From contig JAVJVP010000008.1 in assembly GCA_040221095.1 (NCBI GenBank), forward strand, positions 62,001-126,000: a stretch of 64,000 nt of DNA, read 5' to 3'. The position numbers and the translations under genes were made by a program. Position 1 is the stretch's first letter. Each line of letters opens with the position of its first letter. This document shows positions 1 to 8,541 of this stretch, piece by piece. Below the pieces are notes generated by a model, which ran no database searches, was not told where the DNA came from, and was given only the letters and a program-made list of their open reading frames with translations. The DNA is from UBA1479 sp040221095 (GTDB lineage Bacteria > Pseudomonadota > Alphaproteobacteria > Rhodospirillales > Casp-alpha2).

Positions 1-77
1 TGTTGCCAGCTATTGACCCTTCGAGGCTCCATCGACAATAAAATAAAACAATCGTTTCACCAGGGAGAACGCCAACC
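1..77. promoter_or_regulatory. Upstream region of the first IclR gene
   Basis: This 77-base stretch is noticeably more AT-rich than its surroundings near positions 38-58 and ends in a GGGAGA ribosome binding site about 10 bases before the ATG at 78. It probably holds the promoter of the IclR gene. I see no clean -35/-10 pair, and the region further upstream is outside the window. Confidence 0.3.
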
Positions 78-752
78 ATGATCAAGCGAACCGAAGCGGT
101 GGAGCGTGCCATGTCGATTCTGTTAGCGTTCTCGCGCCTAGAGCCCAAGAAGTCGCTCGCCCAATTGGCGCGCGACACGGGCCTTCACAAAAGCACCATT
201 CTCCGCCTCATCAATTCCCTGTCACTCTACGGCTTCGTCAACAGGGATCAGGACGGCTTGTATTCGATCGGCGCCAGCGTATGGCATCTGGGACTGATCT
301 TCGGACAGCAGTTCAACGACGGCGAAACCGTTCGCCCCGTGCTCCGCATGCTCGCGGATCAGACAGGCGAGACAGCAACATTTTTCGTCCGCGCTGGAAA
401 CGATCGCGTGTGCCTGTACCGGGAGAACTGGCACAAACTTGCCCACTTCGGGGTAGAGGAAGGCATGCGCCTGCGCCTCGATACCGGTGCGTCGGGCCTC
501 GTCCTCATGCATTTCACCGGAGATGAACTGGAAGACCCTCGCCTCCTCAACGCCAACGGCACCGCGAATCTGGAGCAGACGCGCAACCCGAACATCGCAT
601 CCATCGCCACGCCCGTTTGGTCCCCGCGCGGCGAGTTCAAGGGCGCGTTGTCGATCTCGGGACTGAACACACGATTCGTTCCCGATATTCGCGCAAAGCA
701 CATCCCCCTGTTGGAGAACGCGGCGCACGACCTGGGAATGGCCATGCGCTGA
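78..752 (+). CDS. IclR-family transcriptional regulator
   Basis: This is a 224-residue DNA-binding regulator of the IclR family. Residues about 8-62 form the winged helix-turn-helix, with the recognition segment around TGLHKSTILRLINSL. Residues about 75-220 form the GAF-like effector-binding domain. It is slightly shorter than the usual 245-260 residues, mainly through a short N-terminus. The start follows a GGGAGA ribosome binding site. Its target is not obvious: it lies tail to tail with the LysR gene (24-base gap), and the gene it would normally flank on its 5' side is outside the window. IclR proteins usually control catabolism of small organic acids or aromatics, which fits the tartrate dehydratase nearby, but that link is inference. 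Confidence 0.85.
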   Translation: MIKRTEAVERAMSILLAFSRLEPKKSLAQLARDTGLHKSTILRLINSLSLYGFVNRDQDGLYSIGASVWHLGLIFGQQFNDGETVRPVLRMLADQTGETATFFVRAGNDRVCLYRENWHKLAHFGVEEGMRLRLDTGASGLVLMHFTGDELEDPRLLNANGTANLEQTRNPNIASIATPVWSPRGEFKGALSISGLNTRFVPDIRAKHIPLLENAAHDLGMAMR

Positions 753-775
753 CGTTGCCCGGCAAACGTTTGCGC

Positions 776-1687
776 TCAGAACGTGATTTTCCGCGCGGAC
801 AGTTCGGCAGGCGATGCAGTATCGCCGCCGCCGTCCTGAAGCCGCGCCCATAGGGCATCCGCCGCCTTGTTGCGGCAATCGGGCGCGCGGAACAGCCGGA
901 TTTCCATCGCCACGTCCATCTCTTCACCGCCGGCGCGGACCAGCCGCCCGTCGCGCAGGTCGTCCGCCGCCAGGGTTTGGGGCAGCCAGGCGACGCCGTG
1001 CCCTTCCCGGGCCATGGTCAGGAGGGTCGCCGCCAGATGGGAGGTGAAGGCCGTCTCCAGGGCCGCCGTCGCCGCCTTCACCGGTTCTACCGCATCGAGA
1101 ATCCGCCCCAGCGCCGACGCCGGGCCGTAACCGAGCAAGCGTCCTTCCGCCCCCTCCGGCGCGCGCAGCGGAACCAGGGTGTCGCCGCCGACGGCCATGC
1201 TGTCGAACCGGTCGGGGCTGAGGCGGTTCGGCACGCCGTCATGGCAATGGCAGAGCAGGAAATGCACCTCGCCCGCCAGCATGATGCGCTCGCAGGCCGC
1301 CATGCTGTCGGACACCAGGTTGACCGTGCCCAGGTCCTGAAAATCCGCATGGGCGCGGATCCAACCGGGGAAAAAGGTGAAGGACAGGGCATGGGTCGCG
1401 GCGATGGAGAGCGAGGCCGAGTCCCGTTCGCCAACGGCGCGGGTATCGCGCCGGGCCTGTTCGACGGCGCGCAGCAGGTCCTGGGCCAGGGGCTTGAAAT
1501 GCACCCCCGCCAGGGTCAGGTCCGCCCCCTGGGCGCCGCGCCGGAACAGGGGGGCGCCGATCCAGTCCTCGAGCGCGCGGATGCGGCGGCTGAACGCCGG
1601 CTGCGACACGTTGCGGGCATCGGCGGCGCGGGAAAAGCTGCCGTGCCCCTCCAGCGCCTGGAAATCCTTCAACCAGTCAATTTCCAT
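776..1687 (-). CDS. LysR-family transcriptional regulator, likely controls tarD
   Basis: This is a 303-residue LysR-type regulator of usual length. Residues 1-60 carry the winged helix-turn-helix (FSRAADARNVSQPAFSRRI), and residues about 90-290 form the periplasmic-binding-protein-like co-inducer domain. It is transcribed divergently from the D-tartrate dehydratase gene with a 116-base shared control region, the classic arrangement in which a LysR protein represses itself and activates its neighbour. By position the likely inducer is tartrate or a related hydroxy acid. That is inference, because the effector domain does not reveal its ligand by eye. Confidence 0.88.
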   Translation of the reverse strand: MEIDWLKDFQALEGHGSFSRAADARNVSQPAFSRRIRALEDWIGAPLFRRGAQGADLTLAGVHFKPLAQDLLRAVEQARRDTRAVGERDSASLSIAATHALSFTFFPGWIRAHADFQDLGTVNLVSDSMAACERIMLAGEVHFLLCHCHDGVPNRLSPDRFDSMAVGGDTLVPLRAPEGAEGRLLGYGPASALGRILDAVEPVKAATAALETAFTSHLAATLLTMAREGHGVAWLPQTLAADDLRDGRLVRAGGEEMDVAMEIRLFRAPDCRNKAADALWARLQDGGGDTASPAELSARKITF

Positions 1688-1803
1688 GGCAATGTGGCTC
1701 GCGCATAACTCAATTCAATCTTGGCATTGGCCCGCTGACCGGGGCTTTATGTATCACTCTTAGCAACATTCCCCGAACAGCTACAGCCGAAGAGAATAGC
1801 CCC
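1688..1803. promoter_or_regulatory. Divergent control region between lysR and tarD
   Basis: This 116-base intergenic region separates two divergent genes and must carry both promoters. It contains an AT-richer stretch around 1699-1725 (ATAACTCAATTCAATC) of the kind LysR proteins bind (T-N11-A type). The tarD side ends in a weak GAAGAGAA ribosome binding site before the ATG at 1804. The exact operator is not determined. Confidence 0.4.
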
Positions 1804-2967
1804 ATGCGCATCATCGACATCTGCGAGGTCACCAAGCCGATCTCGTCGCCCATCCGCAACGCCTATATCGATTTCACCAAGATGACCGCGAGCCTGGTCG
1901 CCGTGGTCACGGATGTGGAGCGCGACGGGCGGCGCGTCGTCGGCTACGGCTTCAATTCCAACGGCCGTTACGGCCAGGGCGGGCTGATCCGCGAACGCTT
2001 CCGCGACCGCATCCTGGAGGCCGATCCGAAAAGCCTGCTCAACGACGCCGGCGGCAACCTGGACCCGCACAAGATCTGGGCCACGATGATGCAGAACGAA
2101 AAGCCGGGCGGGCATGGCGAGCGTTCCGTCGCCGTCGGCACCATCGACATGGCGGTATGGGACGCCACGGCCAAGATCGCGGGCCTACCCCTGTTCCGCC
2201 TGCTGGCGCAGATGAAGGGCCGCGAGGCCGATCCCAGGGTCTTCGTCTATGCCGCCGGCGGCTACTACTACCCGGGCAAGGACGACACGGCGCTGCGGGC
2301 CGAAATGCGGGGATACCTCAACCGCGGCTACACCGTGGTGAAGATGAAGATCGGCGGGGCGCCGATTGATGAGGACCGCCGCCGCATCGAGGCGGTGCTG
2401 GCCGAGATCGACGGCGAGGCCCAACTGGCCGTCGACGCCAACGGCCGCTTCGATCTGGAAACCGCCGTCGCCTACGCCAAGATGCTGCGCGACTATCCCC
2501 TGTTCTGGTACGAGGAAGCGGGCGATCCGCTCGACTACGCCCTGCAGGCGGCGCTCGCCGAGTTCTATCCCGGCCCCATGGCCACGGGGGAAAACCTGTT
2601 TTCCCATCAGGACGCCCGCAACCTGCTGCGCTACGGCGGCATGCGCCCCGACCGCGACTGGCTGCAATTCGACTGCGCCCTCGCCTACGGTCTGGTCGAA
2701 TACCTGCGCACCTTGGACGAACTGGACAAGGCCGGCTGGTCACCGTCCCGCTGCGTGCCCCATGGCGGCCATCAGATGTCCCTGAACATCGCGGCGGGCC
2801 TGGGCCTGGGTGGCAACGAAAGCTATCCGGACCTGTTTCAGCCTTATGGCGGCTTCCCGGACACGGTGAAGGTCATCGACGGCCACATCACCATGCCCGA
2901 CCTGCCCGGCATCGGCTTCGAGGGCAAGTCGGACCTGATCAAGGTGATGCGCGACCTGGCCGAGTGA
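1804..2967 (+). CDS. tarD: D(-)-tartrate dehydratase (enolase superfamily)
   Basis: This 387-residue enzyme of the enolase superfamily is predicted to dehydrate D-tartrate to oxaloacetate. The sequence closely follows the characterised Bradyrhizobium TarD. Acid/base and metal residues fall where expected: K182 in VVKMKIGG, D211 in VDANG, E237 in WYEEAGDP, E263 in TGENLFSHQD and H320 in CVPHGGHQMS. The N-terminal capping domain (about 1-130) and C-terminal barrel (about 140-370) are complete, so it should be active and Mg-dependent. It stands alone behind a divergent LysR regulator. The product enters central metabolism directly, so no further dedicated enzyme is needed. Confidence 0.9.
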   Translation: MRIIDICEVTKPISSPIRNAYIDFTKMTASLVAVVTDVERDGRRVVGYGFNSNGRYGQGGLIRERFRDRILEADPKSLLNDAGGNLDPHKIWATMMQNEKPGGHGERSVAVGTIDMAVWDATAKIAGLPLFRLLAQMKGREADPRVFVYAAGGYYYPGKDDTALRAEMRGYLNRGYTVVKMKIGGAPIDEDRRRIEAVLAEIDGEAQLAVDANGRFDLETAVAYAKMLRDYPLFWYEEAGDPLDYALQAALAEFYPGPMATGENLFSHQDARNLLRYGGMRPDRDWLQFDCALAYGLVEYLRTLDELDKAGWSPSRCVPHGGHQMSLNIAAGLGLGGNESYPDLFQPYGGFPDTVKVIDGHITMPDLPGIGFEGKSDLIKVMRDLAE

Positions 2968-3048
2968 CGATGCGCGCCTCACGCATGGCTGTTGGCACCA
3001 ATCGTGCGTGCTGCATTGCAGCAACGATGTGGTACCAGTCCGGCCGTG

Positions 3049-3393
3049 ATGAAACAGAAACGCCCAAACAACCGGCTTGAAGCCCCGCGCCGCGCGGGCC
3101 CGATGATTTCCGCCGCGCTTGCCGCGGCGGTGCTGTCCGGCTGCGCGCCCGTGATCAATCCGGTGACGGTGGTCTCGTTGATCCTCGACGGGGTTTCCTA
3201 TGCGACCACGGGCAAGGGTCCGGCGGACCACATCATTTCCGGCGTCACCGACCAGGACTGCGCCATGTACCGCACGTTGTTCGACGAACCCGTCTGCGAC
3301 GCTCACGATGAGGGCGTCAAAACCGTCGAAAACGCGGAAACCCCCGGCACCTTCGAAGAAGCCCTGCAAACTTCGCCGGTTTACCTGGACTGA
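3049..3393 (+). CDS. Small lipoprotein with a two-cysteine domain shared with the SPOR lipoprotein at 26.6 kb
   Basis: This 114-residue predicted outer-membrane or periplasmic lipoprotein has a positively charged N-region, a hydrophobic segment (about 19-30) and a lipobox LSGC with lipidated Cys32. I chose the ATG at 3049 because the upstream in-frame ATG at 2992 would put about 20 residues before a normal signal peptide. The mature part carries the motif GPADHIISGVTDQDCAMYR (C71) followed by PVCD (C83). The same pattern (DH...LSALTSKDCALYR...VVC) occurs in the SPOR-domain lipoprotein at 26561-27481. Function is unknown; a role at the cell envelope is inferred. Confidence 0.72.
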   Translation: MKQKRPNNRLEAPRRAGPMISAALAAAVLSGCAPVINPVTVVSLILDGVSYATTGKGPADHIISGVTDQDCAMYRTLFDEPVCDAHDEGVKTVENAETPGTFEEALQTSPVYLD

Positions 3394-3408
3394 CCCCGGG
3401 CTGGCGGC

Positions 3409-3963
3409 TCAGTTGAAGGCCGCGATCACCGAATAGCCGAGCCAATGGTGGATCCCCGCGATCACGGCGTACAGGACCGCCGCCGCCGCCAGCATCATGG
3501 CGTCCTTGGCATAGCTGCCGCGCTCCGGCGGCGTCCACGCCCCCTCGGCCCGGTTGATCACCGCCATTTCGACCAGCGCCCACAGCCCCAGCCCGCCGAA
3601 CAGCACGAGCGACGCCGTATCGCCGTTCACCATCAAGTGGGCGGCGGCCCAGATCGTCACGCCCCAGAGCATGGGATGGCGGACCTTCGTTCGCACAACG
3701 CCACGCACCCGGCCGATGTCCATCAGGAACAGGGCGACCAGCATGGCCGCGTTGTTCACATGCCAGGTCCACATCGGCAGGGCGTAGAGAAATTCCGTTT
3801 CCGCCGCCCGGTAGCCGAAAATCATCAGCCCCAGTCCCGCGGCCACCAACAGGGCGACCAGTCCCCGCCCCTTGTTGCCCAGGGCTTCCCGCTGGCGCGG
3901 CAGCAGGCGTTTGAACAGATGGGCGGCGCACCAGACCGCCAGTCCGAGAATAAGCCAAGCCAT
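3409..3963 (-). CDS. NnrU-family integral membrane protein
   Basis: This is a membrane protein of about 184 residues with five or six hydrophobic segments. NnrU-family signatures are the HLFKRLLP stretch near the N-terminus and VRHPMLWGVTIWAAAHLMVNGD in the middle, which includes the conserved His residues. The family takes its name from a nitric-oxide-related locus and is distantly related to the plant carotene isomerase Z-ISO; its biochemical role in bacteria is not settled. I start it at the ATG at 3963 (MAWLILG), because an upstream start would run into the preceding TPR gene. It follows that gene by 14 bases, so the two are probably co-transcribed. Confidence 0.8.
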   Translation of the reverse strand: MAWLILGLAVWCAAHLFKRLLPRQREALGNKGRGLVALLVAAGLGLMIFGYRAAETEFLYALPMWTWHVNNAAMLVALFLMDIGRVRGVVRTKVRHPMLWGVTIWAAAHLMVNGDTASLVLFGGLGLWALVEMAVINRAEGAWTPPERGSYAKDAMMLAAAAVLYAVIAGIHHWLGYSVIAAFN

Positions 3964-3977
3964 GTCGAAGGTTCCGT

Positions 3978-5306
3978 CTAGTTGAGCGGCGCCGCTTCCG
4001 CGAACGCCTGTTCCGTCCAATGGTCGTGCGGCATGGCGGCGCGGCGTTCGGCCAGCAATGCCCGGGTCAGCGTCCGGTTGTCCGCCTTGCGCGCCGCGTC
4101 GATCAGGATCAGGTCGAACAGATCGCGCTGGGCGTGACTGCCGCCCATCTGCCAGATCTCGTAGCGCACGGGGATGATGGCGTCCGTCGCGTCGTCAAAC
4201 CGCCCTTCCCGATAGGCGATCAACGCGTCGACCATGGGCACGCCCAGGGCCTTCATGATCGGCAGGTTGCTTTCGTCCTCCGGCCCCTCATAGGCCGCCA
4301 TGAATTCCCGCATCTCGTGGACCTTGCCGTCGCCGGCGGCGGCCAGCGCCAGGGCATAGTGCAGATCGACGAAGGTCAGCAGGTGTTCCTCGGTGCGGTT
4401 CTGCACCTTGGCGGCCAGCGGCGCCCAGCGCCCGCCCACGTCCAGGCCCATGATCTCCAGCCGCTGCAGCAGCGAAGCGGCGTTGCAGAGGTCCAGGTAT
4501 TCCTCGCTCTCGGGTGCGGCGACATGGGTATCGTACTGCGCCATCACGTCGTCCATGCGCCCCTGGTCCAGCATCATCAGGGCTTCGTGCCACCAGATGT
4601 GGTTCTGGAAATTGTTGGCCCGGGTCCAATGCGGGCGGAGCTTCTCGATCCAGGCGAGGCCGTCGTCCTGGCGGTCCTGCATTTCCATGACATGGGCGTA
4701 GGCGTGGGTCGCCCAGGGGTCCATTGGCTCAAGCTCGATGGCCTGCTCCGCCGCCGGCTGGGCCCGGGCGTAATCGCCGGATTCCTCGAACCCGAAGGCC
4801 TGCATGCCCTTGAGATATGAGAACCCGGGCACGCCCGCATCCCAGGCCGGCATGATCCGGTTTACGGAATCGCGGAGCCGCCGGGCGTCGCCGGAATAGA
4901 AATTGGCGAAATGGGCCAGCCGCGCCGCCAGGATGTCGCGGGGATATTCCAGCAGGATTTCCTCCCACAGGCGGGCCGCGCCCTCCATGTCCCGCGCCGT
5001 CCACAGGCCCGCGGCTTCGGCGTGCATGCGTTCGCGCGGCGTGGCATGGGCCGCCAGTTCCCGCGCCTTGGCGGCGGCCTGTTGGGCCTTCGGCATCAGC
5101 CCGCCCATGGCCATCAGCATCATGAAATAGGCCTTCAGACAATGCGCCATCGCCATGTCAGAATCGGCGGCGAAGATGCCCTTCAGCCGGTCGCCCGTAT
5201 CAGGCGCCATGGACAGGTAGCCATCGATGGTATGGTCGAAGGCGGCGACGGCTTCGGCGCCGGACGCCGTCAGGGTAAGGTCACGTTTGTCGGTGAAGAT
5301 GGCCAT
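3978..5306 (-). CDS. Tetratricopeptide repeat protein, TTC38-like
   Basis: This is a protein of about 442 residues without signal peptide or membrane segment, built from helical repeats. Motifs such as YARAQPAAEQAIELEPMDPW and HWTRANNFQNHIWWHEALM match the TTC38 (tetratricopeptide repeat protein 38) family, which is common in alphaproteobacteria and of unknown activity. The start at 5306 (MAIFTDKRD) is chosen because the upstream extension is low-complexity; ATG at 5333 is an alternative. It is divergent from the rhodanese gene and probably forms an operon with the NnrU-family gene. A scaffold or protein-interaction role is inferred from the fold only. Confidence 0.75.
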   Translation of the reverse strand: MAIFTDKRDLTLTASGAEAVAAFDHTIDGYLSMAPDTGDRLKGIFAADSDMAMAHCLKAYFMMLMAMGGLMPKAQQAAAKARELAAHATPRERMHAEAAGLWTARDMEGAARLWEEILLEYPRDILAARLAHFANFYSGDARRLRDSVNRIMPAWDAGVPGFSYLKGMQAFGFEESGDYARAQPAAEQAIELEPMDPWATHAYAHVMEMQDRQDDGLAWIEKLRPHWTRANNFQNHIWWHEALMMLDQGRMDDVMAQYDTHVAAPESEEYLDLCNAASLLQRLEIMGLDVGGRWAPLAAKVQNRTEEHLLTFVDLHYALALAAAGDGKVHEMREFMAAYEGPEDESNLPIMKALGVPMVDALIAYREGRFDDATDAIIPVRYEIWQMGGSHAQRDLFDLILIDAARKADNRTLTRALLAERRAAMPHDHWTEQAFAEAAPLN

Positions 5307-5416
5307 GATCCGATGCTCGATCCCGTATTCCATTTTGCAGGCGGGAAAATTACACCATATGGTCCTGGGACGCGACCGAGGACGAAGCCAGTCCGACAAC
5401 AAAGCAGGGAACCGCC

Positions 5417-5740
5417 ATGAAGCAGATGATCGAAACCGACGCGCGCGAAGTGAAGCAATGGCTGGACGACGGCAGCGCCGTGATCATTGACGTGCGCGAG
5501 GCGGACGAGCTGGCCCAGGCCCGCGTGCCCGGCGCCCTGCACAATCCCATGTCGGGCTTCGATCTGGAAATGCTGGCCGGGCTGGAGGGCAAGCGCCTGG
5601 TGTTCATGTGCGCCATGGGCATGCGCTCCATGCAGGTCGGCAGCTACCTGTTGCAGAACGACATGGTCGACGCCGCCTATAATCTATCCGGCGGCATCCA
5701 GGGCTGGGCCATGGCGGGGTATGAGGTCGAGACGGGGTGA
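5417..5740 (+). CDS. Single-domain rhodanese-like protein
   Basis: This compact 107-residue single rhodanese domain is predicted to be a cytoplasmic sulfurtransferase or persulfide carrier. The active-site loop is CAMGMRS with catalytic Cys65, matching the CxxGxR pattern. The CH2A-like motif VIIDVREADE lies at about 22-31 and the C-terminal GGIQGWAMAGY motif is intact. There is no signal peptide. It is divergent from the TPR gene and convergent with tlyA. Substrate and partner cannot be told from sequence. Confidence 0.88.
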   Translation: MKQMIETDAREVKQWLDDGSAVIIDVREADELAQARVPGALHNPMSGFDLEMLAGLEGKRLVFMCAMGMRSMQVGSYLLQNDMVDAAYNLSGGIQGWAMAGYEVETG

Positions 5741-5760
5741 GCCCCGCCTAGGGCTTCACC
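5736..5760. terminator. Hairpin spanning the convergent stops of the rhodanese gene and tlyA
   Basis: GGTGAGCCC (5736-5744) pairs with GGGCTTCACC (5751-5760) around a six-base loop with one bulged base. The stem covers both stop codons of two convergent genes, a common bidirectional terminator position. No T-tract follows on either strand. Confidence 0.4.
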
Positions 5761-6494
5761 GCCCCGATCAGAAACTCAATATTCCCTTCCGGCCCCTTGA
5801 TCGGGCTTGGCGTGATGCCGAGCACGGTCCAGCCGCAGTCGCCCGCGACGAAGGCCTGAACCTCGTCGCAAACCGCCTGATGCACCGCCGGGTCGCGCAC
5901 CACGCCGCCCTTGCCGACCTGGCCGGGACCGGCCTGGAACTGCGGCTTGATAAGGGCGACCAGACGGGCCCCCGGCTTGGCCAGGGCCATGGCGGGGGGC
6001 AGGACCTTTTCCAGGCCGATGAAGCTGACGTCGCAGACGATCAAATCAATGGGGTCCGGCACCTGGTCCGCCGTCAGGTGGCGGGCGTTGGTTTTTTCCA
6101 GCACCATCACGCGGTCGTCCGTGCGCAGTTTCCAATCCAGCTGCCCCTGACCCACGTCGATGGCATAGACCTTGGCGGCGCCGCCCGCCAGCAGCACGTC
6201 CGTGAAGCCGCCGGTGGAGGCCCCCAGGTCAATACAGGTCAGCCCCGTGGGGTCGATGCGGAAGTGGTCGATGCCTTTGGCCAGTTTCTGCCCGCCGCGT
6301 GACACCCAGGGATGGTCCTTGCCCTTGACCATGATCTCGGCGTCTTCGGCGACCTGCGCCCCCGGCTTGTCGAGGCGGCGGTCCGTACCGTAGACGAGGC
6401 CCGCCATGACCAGGGCCTGGGCCTTGGTCCGGCTGTCGGCCAGGCCGCGGTCGACCAGAAGCTGGTCGAGCCGAATCTTTTGCGGTTTGGACAT
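5748..6494 (-). CDS. tlyA: TlyA-family rRNA 2'-O-methyltransferase
   Basis: This 248-residue protein has an N-terminal S4 RNA-binding domain (about 5-65: RLDQLLVDRGLADSRTKAQ) and a C-terminal FtsJ/RrmJ-type methyltransferase domain. The SAM-binding motif is CIDLGASTGGFTDVLL, and the catalytic-type Asp/Lys positions are in IVCDVSFI and ALIKPQFQ. TlyA proteins 2'-O-methylate cytidines of 16S and/or 23S rRNA; older names call them hemolysin A. It is the last gene of the xseB-ispA-dxs-tlyA run. Length and motifs are normal. Confidence 0.9.
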   Translation of the reverse strand: MSKPQKIRLDQLLVDRGLADSRTKAQALVMAGLVYGTDRRLDKPGAQVAEDAEIMVKGKDHPWVSRGGQKLAKGIDHFRIDPTGLTCIDLGASTGGFTDVLLAGGAAKVYAIDVGQGQLDWKLRTDDRVMVLEKTNARHLTADQVPDPIDLIVCDVSFIGLEKVLPPAMALAKPGARLVALIKPQFQAGPGQVGKGGVVRDPAVHQAVCDEVQAFVAGDCGWTVLGITPSPIKGPEGNIEFLIGAVKP

Positions 6495-6511
6495 GACCTC
6501 CCCCCCTCGTC

Positions 6512-6577
6512 GTCATTCCCGCGAAGGCGGGAATCCAGGCCAGCCTGCTTCTGGACCCCCGCTTTCGCGGGGGTGAC
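6512..6577. repeat. Intergenic palindromic repeat of the GTCATTCCCGC type
   Basis: This element lies between the tlyA start and the dxs stop. It has two internal hairpins: ATTCCCGC/GCGGGAAT around GAAG (6515-6534) and CCCCCGC/GCGGGGG around TTTC. Outer arms GTCA/TGAC and CCAG/CTGG close the whole into a branched structure. Sequences of the form GTCATTCCCGCGAAAGCGGGAATCCAG are dispersed in many alphaproteobacterial genomes. Only one copy is in this window, so its family status is recognised from experience and not shown here. Confidence 0.75.
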
Positions 6578-6593
6578 AGGCATGGGGCGCGAT

Positions 6594-8519
6594 CTAGGCG
6601 CGCGCCGGTGCGGTCGCCTCGTCGGCGCGGCCCAGGGCCGACAGCACCGTGGCGACGATGCCGGCGGCATCCAGTCCCGCCTGCGCGACCTGGGCTTCCG
6701 GCTTGTCCTGCTCCAGGAAGGCGTCGGGCATGGTCACCGCGCGCACCTTCAAACCGTTTTCCAGCAGCCCGTCGTTGGCCATGAACTGCAGCACCTGGGC
6801 GGAGAAGCCGCCGATGGAGCCTTCCTCGACCGTGACCAGGACTTCGTGGTCGGCGGCCAGCCTGCGCACCAGGTCCTCGTCGATGGGCTTGGCGAAGCGC
6901 GCGTCGGCGACGGTCACGGATAGGCCCCGCGTGCCGAGGTCTTCGGCCGCCTTGAGGCATTCCTGCAAAGGCGCGCCCAGGGACAGGATGGCGATGGTCG
7001 AGCCTTCGCGCAGGATGCGGCCCTTGCCGATCTCGAGCGGCGTGCCCTTGGCCGGCAGTTCGACGCCGACGCCTTCGCCGCGCGGATAACGGATCGCCGA
7101 GGGCCGGTCATTGATGCCGGCGGCGGTCGCCGTCATGTGCATCAATTCGGCCTCGTCCGCGGGCGCCATGACGACAAAGCCCGGCAGGGTGCAGAGGTAC
7201 GGCAGGTCGAAGGCGCCGCAATGGGTCGAACCGTCGGCGCCGACATAGCCGGCGCGGTCGATGGCGAAGCGCACGGGCAGTGACTGGATCGCCACGTCGT
7301 GGACGACCTGATCGTAGGCACGCTGCAGGAAAGTGGAATAGATGGCACAGAACGGCTTGTAGCCTTCGGTCGCCATGCCGGCGGCGAAGGTCACGCCATG
7401 CTGTTCGGCGATGCCGACGTCGAAGGCGCGGTCGGGGAATGTATCCGCGAACTTGTCGACGCCCGTGCCGCCGGGCATGGCGGCGGTGATGGCGACGATC
7501 TTGTCGTCATCCTTGGCCTCGGCGATCAGGGCCTTGGCGAACACCGAGGTATAGCTCGGCGCGTTGGCGATGGCCTTGTGCTGCTTGCCGGTGACGACGT
7601 CGAACTTGGACACGCCGTGGTACTTGTCGGCGGATTCCTCGGCCGGCTTGTAGCCATGGCCCTTTTCCGTGACGACGTGCAGCAGGATCGGGCCCGGCAC
7701 CGCGTCGTCGCGCAGGTTCTTCAGCACGGGCAAAAGATGATCCAGGTTGTGGCCGTCGACGGGGCCGACGTAATAGAAGCCCAGTTCCTCGAACAGAGTG
7801 CCGCCGGTGACCATGCCGCGGGCGTATTCATCGACCTTGGCTGCCGCCTGTTCGATGGAGCGCGGGAACTTCTTGGCAAGTTCCTTGGCGAAATGGCGGG
7901 CGGAGCGGAACTGTTTCGACGAAATCAGCTGCGACAGGTAGGCCGACAGGGCGCCCACGGGCGGGGCGATCGACATGTCGTTGTCGTTGAGCACGACGAT
8001 CAGCTTGGCGTCCATGGACCCGGCGTTGTTCATGGCCTCATAGGCCATGCCGGCGGTCATGGCGCCGTCGCCGATCACGGCGATGACGTTCTTGGGCACG
8101 CCGGCCAGCTTGCTCGCCACGGCCATGCCCAGGCCGGCCGAGATCGAGGTCGAGCTATGGGCCGCGCCGAAGGGGTCGTATGCGCTTTCCGTGCGCTTGG
8201 TGAAGCCCGACAGGCCCCCACCCTGACGCAGGGTGTGCATGCGTTCCCGGCGCCCGGTCAGGATCTTGTGCGGATAGCACTGATGGCCGACGTCCCAGAT
8301 CAGCCGGTCGTTCGGCGTATCGAAGACATGATGGATGGCGGCGGTCAGTTCGACCACGCCCAGCGACGCGCCCAGATGACCGCCGGTGATCGAAACGCTG
8401 CGCACCGTGTCGTCGCGCAGTTCGCGGACCAGCTGCTTCAGCTCATCGACCGAGAAATCCCGCATGTCCTTGGGGTCGCTGACGCGGTCCAGGAGCGGGG
8501 TGAGGCTTTCTTGTTCCAA
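6594..8519 (-). CDS. dxs: 1-deoxy-D-xylulose-5-phosphate synthase
   Basis: This 641-residue thiamine-diphosphate enzyme catalyses the first step of the MEP isoprenoid pathway (pyruvate + glyceraldehyde 3-phosphate to DXP). Key features are GGHLGASLG with His48, the TPP-binding motif GDG at 150-152 followed by NNAG (VIGDGAMTAGMAYEAMNNAG), and the transketolase pyrimidine domain (YSTFLQRAYDQVVHD, FAIDRAGYVGADGSTHCG). The C-terminal transketolase domain is complete. It follows ispA on the same strand, matching the common xseB-ispA-dxs order, so precursor synthesis and prenyl chain elongation are encoded together. Confidence 0.97.
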   Translation of the reverse strand: MEQESLTPLLDRVSDPKDMRDFSVDELKQLVRELRDDTVRSVSITGGHLGASLGVVELTAAIHHVFDTPNDRLIWDVGHQCYPHKILTGRRERMHTLRQGGGLSGFTKRTESAYDPFGAAHSSTSISAGLGMAVASKLAGVPKNVIAVIGDGAMTAGMAYEAMNNAGSMDAKLIVVLNDNDMSIAPPVGALSAYLSQLISSKQFRSARHFAKELAKKFPRSIEQAAAKVDEYARGMVTGGTLFEELGFYYVGPVDGHNLDHLLPVLKNLRDDAVPGPILLHVVTEKGHGYKPAEESADKYHGVSKFDVVTGKQHKAIANAPSYTSVFAKALIAEAKDDDKIVAITAAMPGGTGVDKFADTFPDRAFDVGIAEQHGVTFAAGMATEGYKPFCAIYSTFLQRAYDQVVHDVAIQSLPVRFAIDRAGYVGADGSTHCGAFDLPYLCTLPGFVVMAPADEAELMHMTATAAGINDRPSAIRYPRGEGVGVELPAKGTPLEIGKGRILREGSTIAILSLGAPLQECLKAAEDLGTRGLSVTVADARFAKPIDEDLVRRLAADHEVLVTVEEGSIGGFSAQVLQFMANDGLLENGLKVRAVTMPDAFLEQDKPEAQVAQAGLDAAGIVATVLSALGRADEATAPARA

Positions 8520-8541
8520 GTTTCAGACCCTCGAATTGATA

